From positions 1-11,181 of the forward strand of contig JAAERC010000033.1 in NCBI GenBank assembly GCA_024230695.1: DNA of 11,181 bases, written 5' to 3'. The position numbers and the translations under genes are program-made. The stretch is from Candidatus Zixiibacteriota bacterium (lineage in GTDB: Bacteria > Zixibacteria > MSB-5A5 > GN15 > PGXB01). This document shows positions 7,698 through 11,181 of the stretch, piece after piece. Numbering within the stretch: the first letter of the stretch is position 1; the number at the start of each line of letters is the position of its first letter. The notes under the pieces are model-generated. The model was not told the origin of the DNA and searched no databases. It saw only the letters and a list, made by a program, of their open reading frames with translations.

Positions 7698-7723
7698 CCC
7701 GGGTGATCTTAAGATCGCCCGGG
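7698..7723. repeat. 26-bp near-perfect GC-rich palindrome
   Basis: CCCGGGTGATCT then TAAGATCGCCCGGG is a palindrome over its full length apart from one pair, which would be G-U in RNA. It can fold to an 11-bp stem with a tetraloop, or extrude as a cruciform. It starts 17 bases after the preceding GC-rich hairpin, so the two look like a paired element. There is no T-run beside it. Confidence 0.85.
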
Positions 7724-7770
7724 AAATCTTTATCAGTTTTCTGTGCATCTGTTTCTTTTTACACATCAGG

Positions 7771-7790
7771 TTCCATAATATTCCATAAAA
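7771..7790 (+). repeat. Two tandem 10-bp units, TTCCATAATA / TTCCATAAAA
   Basis: Two adjacent 10-base copies differ at one base, spaced one DNA helical turn apart. They lie about 200 bp upstream of the sigma-54 promoter. This could be a protein binding site or chance in AT-rich DNA. Confidence 0.6.
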
Positions 7791-7862
7791 ACGAAATAAT
7801 TTCAATTTGAATTGTTGGGAACAGAGGAAATTATGACAAACTTTATCTAGATTTACCGTCAG

Positions 7863-7898
7863 GTACTAATCAAAAATTAGTGTACTAAACGGTACAAA
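7863..7898. promoter_or_regulatory. Candidate upstream activator site: dyad plus repeated GTACTAA motifs
   Basis: GTACTAA occurs at 7863-7869 and 7882-7888, and GTACAAA at 7892-7898: three same-direction copies 19 and 10 bases apart, close to helical phasing. Overlapping them, ACTAAT (7865-7870) and ATTAGT (7876-7881) form a 17-bp dyad with a 5-base spacer, and TTAGT-GT-ACTAA (7877-7888) forms a second dyad. The cluster lies about 100-135 bp upstream of the predicted start of the sigma-54 transcript, where enhancer-binding proteins usually bind. No experiment is known to me. Confidence 0.45.
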
Positions 7899-7901
7899 TC
7901 T

Positions 7902-7918
7902 TTGATGTATGGCATCAA
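7902..7918. promoter_or_regulatory. 17-bp dyad TTGATG-N5-CATCAA, candidate enhancer site
   Basis: Perfect 6-base arms with a 5-base spacer, the same geometry as the 7865-7881 dyad but a different sequence. Its centre is about 87 bp upstream of the predicted sigma-54 transcription start, a typical enhancer position. Confidence 0.45.
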
Positions 7919-7970
7919 TGGCTCATTCGTAACGTTATGCTATACTACTTGTTAGGGGTTTCTGTGAGGG

Positions 7971-7986
7971 TGGCATGTATGTTGCA
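7971..7986 (+). promoter_or_regulatory. Sigma-54 (-24/-12) promoter
   Basis: TGGCATG-N4-TTGCA matches the consensus TGGCACG-N4-TTGC(A/T) with one mismatch. The invariant GG (7972-7973) and GC (7984-7985) are at the correct 10-base separation. Transcription would start near 7996-7998, leaving a leader of about 48 bases with a good ribosome-binding site before the ATG at 8045. A sigma-54 activator gene is present in the same window at 2-1324. Confidence 0.8.
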
Positions 7987-8033
7987 TAGTTTTCATAATG
8001 AACTTGCGAAGTTAATAAATGATCTTTTAATGA

Positions 8034-8040
8034 AAGGAAG
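8034..8040 (+). promoter_or_regulatory. Ribosome-binding site deciding the start at 8045
   Basis: AAGGAAG at 8034-8040 lies just before ATG 8045 (AGGA to ATG spacing 6). It supports this start over in-frame upstream starts such as 7937, which lies upstream of the sigma-54 -24 element. Confidence 0.75.
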
Positions 8041-8044
8041 AACG

Positions 8045-8467
8045 ATGAAAAACCTAAGAACCCTTCTTCTCTCCGGACTAGTAATAATTGGTATGATTAT
8101 GCTGGCACCGACCAATCTTCTGGCGCAAACTTGTGATGGAAGCGGAAGCAATTTCGTTGACCTTGATGGTGATGGATTCAACGATAACGCTCCTGATCAT
8201 GATGGCGATGGTATCCCGAATGGTCTTGATGAAGACTATGTAAAGCCCGAAGATGGCACTGGTCAACAAAAAGGTAAACTTGGCGAGTCTGAATCGGTTA
8301 AGACTCAGACCAAGGAAATGACCAAAACTCAGAAATTTAATCGTATGAAAGCCGTCAGTGGTTCAACTAATCAGAAAAGAATTGGTGATGGTACTGGTAA
8401 TATGACGCCCCAGGATGGTCAGGGTGAATGTGATGGTACTGGTCCAAAAGGTAATGACGATAATTAA
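8045..8467 (+). CDS. Small secreted protein with thrombospondin-type-3-like calcium motifs
   Basis: 140 residues. A signal peptide covers about 1-27 (KNLR, hydrophobic core, cleavage near LLA/QT). The mature protein opens with CDGSG (30-34), then an Asp-rich segment with two DxDxDG loops: D39-L-D-G-D-G and D51-H-D-G-D-G-I-P-N. These match the calcium-binding thrombospondin type 3 / EF-loop pattern. A Lys/Gln/Thr-rich linker (about 72-112) follows, then a Gly/Asp-rich tail ending with CDGTGPKG (129-136). DG(S/T)G occurs four times (31-34, 70-73, 115-118, 130-133), and the only two cysteines (30 and 129) bracket the mature protein in the same CDG(S/T)G motif, so a disulfide joining its ends is possible. 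It lies directly behind the sigma-54 promoter and 80 bases before a barrel gene. I do not recognise a named family; a calcium-dependent envelope or surface role is inference. Confidence 0.85.
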   Translation: MKNLRTLLLSGLVIIGMIMLAPTNLLAQTCDGSGSNFVDLDGDGFNDNAPDHDGDGIPNGLDEDYVKPEDGTGQQKGKLGESESVKTQTKEMTKTQKFNRMKAVSGSTNQKRIGDGTGNMTPQDGQGECDGTGPKGNDDN

Positions 8468-8491
8468 TTGTAGGAATTAATTAATTATTCA

Positions 8492-8515
8492 GGGTGGTGA
8501 AAACGTTCACTGCCC
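8492..8515 (+). terminator. Intercistronic hairpin, possible attenuator or RNA-processing site
   Basis: GGGTGGTGAA (8492-8501) pairs with TTCACTGCCC (8506-8515) as a 10-bp stem (two G-U pairs) with an AACG tetraloop. A T-rich but interrupted tract follows. It separates the small secreted protein gene from the barrel gene, and could lower downstream expression or stabilise the upstream message. Confidence 0.5.
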
Positions 8516-8547
8516 GGAGTATATTATTTAAGGTCAGGAGTTAAAAT

Positions 8548-9666
8548 ATGTCAACCAAATATTCTCCGTTATTAACGGTAATTATTATTTTATTCGCTTT
8601 TTCAATTTCAAGTGGCGAAATAAACACGGCCATTAACATAGGCGGCGGATATAATGGGAATCTTTTTAATGATTCTTTGGTAACCGAAGATTCTTACTCG
8701 ACTTTTGGCGGGCATATTAACTATTATCCATCATCATCGATTCAACTCTTAGCTTTTGGGCAATATAGTGCCTATAAAACAAATAATGACCTATCGAATA
8801 TTAATGGTGGCGGTTCAATTAAGATAATTCCAACCAGTGAACTTTCGTCGATTTCAATTATTTTCTCGGGTGAACTATCTCATAAGGGATTTGGCAATTT
8901 CTATAGTTTATATAATCAAAACAATTTTGCAACAAGTGCTAGAATAATTTATCAGGTAGCATCAAAATTTCATATTAAATCAAAGGTTTCTTATTCGGCT
9001 GTTTCATATATAAATTCCGATTATGGATCCCGGAATGGACTTACATTATCAGGTGGATTTAACCTGATACCCTTTGGGACAAATTCCCTTAATTTTAATA
9101 CCGCGTATTATTTTGGAGGATATGATCAGATGCCTTTGGATTTGGATAACAGTATGGGAAGGCAGAGCAATAGAACCGAGGAATATGACAGTTATTCTTT
9201 GGCAGATATTACAATTCGTTATTCCCGGCCAATAGGTTCTAGGACCGGAATCTCGGTAACACTTGGCAGGCGTTATATTCAGCATGATGAATCATTTATT
9301 GTAGCCGACTTTGATGTTGATTATCTTTCTCCGTTAGCAAATCTCTGGAGCGGACCTAGTGGTTTCGTATTTATTAAACATCATTTTCCAAAACAATTTA
9401 CTTTGGAATTAAAAGGTGGTTTTAAAGAAAAATCGTTTATCAACGCAATTGAATACAGCGCCGATGAAATAGAAACATATCAGCAAAGTACAAGAAACGA
9501 TTCTTTTGCTTCGTTTCTTATTTCATTATCAAAACCGATAAATATTGGTTCCGGGAATTTATTGACCCCAAAAGTCTCGGTATATTATTCATCCAATCGT
9601 TCGACCGATGACCTATATGATTATTCCAACTTTTCAACCTCTCTTTCGATGAATGTTAGGTTTTAG
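8548..9666 (+). CDS. Predicted outer-membrane beta-barrel protein, sigma-54 unit
   Basis: 372 residues; ATG 8548 is preceded by AGGAG (8536-8540) at 7 bases. A signal peptide spans about 1-23 (hydrophobic core from about residue 8, then SISSG). The mature protein has many amphipathic strands of about 8-12 residues separated by turns rich in Asn, Asp, Ser and Gly (for example INIGGGYNGNLF, ADITIRYSRPIGSRTGISVTLGRRY, FTLELKGGFKE). It ends in FSTSLSMNVRF, the C-terminal strand with terminal Phe recognised by the BAM insertion machinery. It contains no cysteine. By size it may be a barrel of 14-18 strands. No transporter family was recognised. Pairing with the calcium-motif protein upstream suggests a surface partner or an exporter/receptor, which is inference. 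Confidence 0.8.
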   Translation: MSTKYSPLLTVIIILFAFSISSGEINTAINIGGGYNGNLFNDSLVTEDSYSTFGGHINYYPSSSIQLLAFGQYSAYKTNNDLSNINGGGSIKIIPTSELSSISIIFSGELSHKGFGNFYSLYNQNNFATSARIIYQVASKFHIKSKVSYSAVSYINSDYGSRNGLTLSGGFNLIPFGTNSLNFNTAYYFGGYDQMPLDLDNSMGRQSNRTEEYDSYSLADITIRYSRPIGSRTGISVTLGRRYIQHDESFIVADFDVDYLSPLANLWSGPSGFVFIKHHFPKQFTLELKGGFKEKSFINAIEYSADEIETYQQSTRNDSFASFLISLSKPINIGSGNLLTPKVSVYYSSNRSTDDLYDYSNFSTSLSMNVRF

Positions 9667-9681
9667 ATTTCTACAGAATTC

Positions 9682-9703
9682 GGACAGACAAGAATGTCTA
9701 TCC
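9682..9703. terminator. Hairpin after the barrel gene, weak terminator or repeat
   Basis: GGACAGAC (9682-9689) and GTCTATCC (9696-9703) pair with one C-A mismatch around AAGAAT. It lies 15 bases after the stop codon, where a terminator is expected, but no T-run follows. It could instead be a dispersed intergenic repeat. Confidence 0.4.
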
Positions 9704-9734
9704 AACCTGTTTGACGAAACTGCTCGGCGTTCAA

Positions 9735-9807
9735 ATGAACTAACCCACAGCCCCTCGTTTATCTCAGGATTTACATCAAGCTGTGGGGCACCCAAACTTC
9801 AGTTCAT
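9735..9807. repeat. Nested inverted repeat in the 9667-9950 intergenic region
   Basis: ATGAACT (9735-9741) pairs with AGTTCAT (9801-9807), and inside it CCCACAGC (9744-9751) pairs with GCTGTGGG (9780-9787) around a 28-base loop. Both arm pairs are perfect, so a two-step stem with an internal loop can form. The rest of this 284-base gap shows no convincing gene, tRNA or promoter to me. Confidence 0.55.
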
Positions 9808-9950
9808 AATCAAAAATCCGCAATAAATTTCACTACAACTGGCAGTTTTCTGTTTTTTAGAATCCCTTTAACATATAAGGCCGCAATAAGATAGCCGTTT
9901 TTAATGACTGCCTACAATTAAAGGCACAGGGTTTGCGATAGCACTCCAAC

Positions 9951-10325
9951 ATGGAATGTTATTTTGGAACTCATCTGCCCGAAAGGCGCCAGAACACTGA
10001 TAAAAGACTGGTCTGCTTTTCTATTCCCGAAGCCGGGATCGTTTTTAAGGCTCCGTTTAACGGCGGTGTTCTTCATACCGAATATGCCTCACTTTTGACT
10101 TTGCTTGAGTTTGTTGAGATGAATGGCAAAATATTCAAAGGCAAAGAGATAGAAATATTCGGGGATAATATCAATCTGATACGTCAGGTCAACAATAAGA
10201 GTGAATGTACCTATGAATTCACTGAACTGCTCAAAAAAGCTCTTGATTACCGGAAAAAATATGATTACAGGCTTGGCTGGGTCCCGCAGGAGAATAATCC
10301 TTCCACAAATCTTCTTTTCGATTGA
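9951..10325 (+). CDS. RNase H-like fold protein with degenerate catalytic residues
   Basis: 124 residues. An in-frame TAG at 9939 limits the start; ATG 9951 has no clear ribosome-binding site, so the start is uncertain. The order of elements follows the bacterial RNase H-like / reverse-transcriptase-like family: a strand (LVCFSIPEAGIVFKAP, 20-35), a helix carrying Glu (HTEYASLLTLLEFV, E44), a strand with Asp (EIEIFGDNINLIRQV, D72), a helical segment (89-103), then WVPQENNPSTNLL (110-122). In active members the first strand has a catalytic Asp and the last motif reads N..AD. Here no Asp is seen on the first strand and the last position is Asn120. E44 and D72 remain. The protein may therefore be inactive or a nucleic-acid binder. 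It precedes holA by 32 bases. Fold recognition is by pattern only. Confidence 0.65.
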   Translation: MECYFGTHLPERRQNTDKRLVCFSIPEAGIVFKAPFNGGVLHTEYASLLTLLEFVEMNGKIFKGKEIEIFGDNINLIRQVNNKSECTYEFTELLKKALDYRKKYDYRLGWVPQENNPSTNLLFD

Positions 10326-10339
10326 CATACTATAATCAA

Positions 10340-10356
10340 CCGACTTAAATTGTCGG
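10340..10356. promoter_or_regulatory. Hairpin or operator directly before holA start
   Basis: CCGAC-TTAAATT-GTCGG forms a perfect 5-bp inverted repeat ending one base before ATG 10358. It occupies the place of a Shine-Dalgarno sequence, and none is visible. It may be an operator or an RNA stem controlling initiation. A TATAAT at 10331-10336 could serve as a -10 box, but no good -35 lies at the right distance. Confidence 0.45.
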
Positions 10357-10357
10357 T

Positions 10358-11181
10358 ATGACTCCATCAGAATTAGGCAAGGAACTTAACAAGAATAAGT
10401 TCCAACCGGTTTATTATTTCTACGGTTCTGAAGATTACCGTATGAAAGAAGCTGAAAAAGCGATTGCTACTCGGTTTCTTCCAAAATCACTTTTAAAAAC
10501 CAATCATACGATTTTATCGGCGAAAAAACAAAAACTGGGCGATATTCTAAGTGAGTTATCTATTTTTCCGATGTTGGGCGAAAATCAGCTTTTTAGTATC
10601 ACCGATATTCAGAATCTTAAACCGAAAGATATCGAGAAAATACTCAAACTTATGACCCCGCCTGATCCGAACCGGATTATTATCATGTCGACACCTTCGG
10701 CCAAACTTCCCCGCAAAAATTCCAAAGTACTGAATCTGTTAAACAAAAAATCCTCGGCAGTCGAGTTTGGACGGATAACCGGCAATATGTCAGCAGGTAA
10801 GATCAAGGCGATGCTCGATGAAAAAAAGATCGAGATCGATTTTGATGCATTACAGATGCTGGTCACGCTGGGTGGTGGAAATATTGGTGGATTGATTCGT
10901 GAAGTTGATAAGCTGATTGATTATATTGGCGACGCCGGTGTTATTTATAAAGAGGATATTCTTGCGGTCTGCTCTGATTATCAGGTATTTAAGATCTATG
11001 AACTGGCCGATCAGGTCGCGATAAGGAATCTTGATCGGGCACTTGATATTGTTAATTCTCTGCTCAGAAAAGGGGAGACCCCGGCCGGACTTACATTCTG
11101 GTTGTCGGAACATTTTATTGATCTATATCTGGTCAAGAACAATAAACCGCTTCCGATTTACAAAAGAAAGATGAGCTGGAA
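10358..11181 (+). CDS. holA: DNA polymerase III delta subunit, 3' partial
   Basis: 274 codons to the window end without a stop; the family is usually about 330-345 residues, so roughly 60-70 are missing. The delta subunit opens the sliding clamp as part of the clamp-loader complex. Diagnostic segments are PVYYFYGSEDYRMKEA (17-32), which matches the delta-subunit start (YxxYGxDxYLxxEA); LSIFPMLGENQLFSI (67-81) at the clamp-binding region; NRIIIMSTPSAK; and LGGGNIGGLIREVDKLIDYIG in the helical domain II/III region, followed by FKIYELADQVAIRNLDRALDIV. The Walker motifs typical of active AAA+ ATPases are absent, as usual for delta. It follows the RNase H-like gene by 32 bases, so the two may be cotranscribed. 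No ribosome-binding site is visible before ATG 10358. Confidence 0.92.
   Translation, partial: MTPSELGKELNKNKFQPVYYFYGSEDYRMKEAEKAIATRFLPKSLLKTNHTILSAKKQKLGDILSELSIFPMLGENQLFSITDIQNLKPKDIEKILKLMTPPDPNRIIIMSTPSAKLPRKNSKVLNLLNKKSSAVEFGRITGNMSAGKIKAMLDEKKIEIDFDALQMLVTLGGGNIGGLIREVDKLIDYIGDAGVIYKEDILAVCSDYQVFKIYELADQVAIRNLDRALDIVNSLLRKGETPAGLTFWLSEHFIDLYLVKNNKPLPIYKRKMSW

Noticed and set aside
7771..7900. Short CRISPR array or replication iterons
   Set aside because: Only two or three short copies with irregular spacing, no spacers of constant length, and no cas or replication initiator gene nearby.
7937..8044. N-terminal extension of the small secreted protein to an ATG at 7937
   Set aside because: It would start upstream of the sigma-54 -24 element and put 36 non-signal-like residues before a clean signal peptide. 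ATG 8045 has a good ribosome-binding site.
9905..9926. TGCCT / AGGCA hairpin as terminator or leader of the RNase H-like gene
   Set aside because: Five-base arms with an 8-base loop and no T-run are within chance expectation.
10322..10336. TTGACA followed by TATAAT before holA
   Set aside because: The two boxes are only 3 bases apart, so they cannot act together as a sigma-70 promoter.

Overview
This window looks like chromosomal DNA from a didermic bacterium of the FCB (Fibrobacteres-Chlorobi-Bacteroidetes) superphylum, possibly an uncultured lineage such as Zixibacteria or Marinimicrobia. The phylum is an inference. It rests on several Sec-exported beta-barrel proteins, a lamin-tail protein with a C-terminal FlgD-like sorting-type domain, a barrel resembling the Bacteroidetes helix-hairpin-helix-associated barrels, and a sigma-54 activator with the helical insert (about residues 325-350) typical of Bacteroidetes-type activators. 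The DNA is AT-rich and genes are tightly packed.

Layout. (1) 2-6861, plus strand: a probable operon with overlapping or nearly touching genes. In order it encodes a sigma-54-dependent activator (5' end outside the window), an outer-membrane barrel, a secreted lamin-tail/FlgD-like protein, a second smaller barrel with an eight-aspartate run, a dGTPase-family HD hydrolase (dgt), and a small two-helix membrane protein. (2) 6875-7567, minus strand: a CDP-alcohol phosphatidyltransferase family membrane enzyme, convergent with the operon. (3) 7568-8044: a 477-bp divergent regulatory region. It holds two GC-rich hairpins, a 10-bp tandem repeat, two 17-bp dyads and a well-formed -24/-12 sigma-54 promoter at 7971-7986. 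(4) 8045-9666: a two-gene unit behind that promoter, encoding a small secreted protein with thrombospondin-type-3-like calcium motifs and an outer-membrane beta-barrel. (5) 9667-9950: non-coding, with inverted repeats. (6) 9951-end: an RNase H-like protein lacking some expected catalytic acids, then holA (DNA polymerase III delta), cut by the window end.

Most notable: the window carries both a sigma-54 activator, whose receiver-like domain seems to have lost its phospho-acceptor aspartate, and a sigma-54 promoter with upstream dyads driving a secreted protein/barrel pair. A working hypothesis is a sigma-54-controlled envelope or surface programme of lamin-tail protein, calcium-motif protein and three barrels. 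The direct link between this activator and this promoter is inference. I could not run homology, structure or genome-wide repeat searches.
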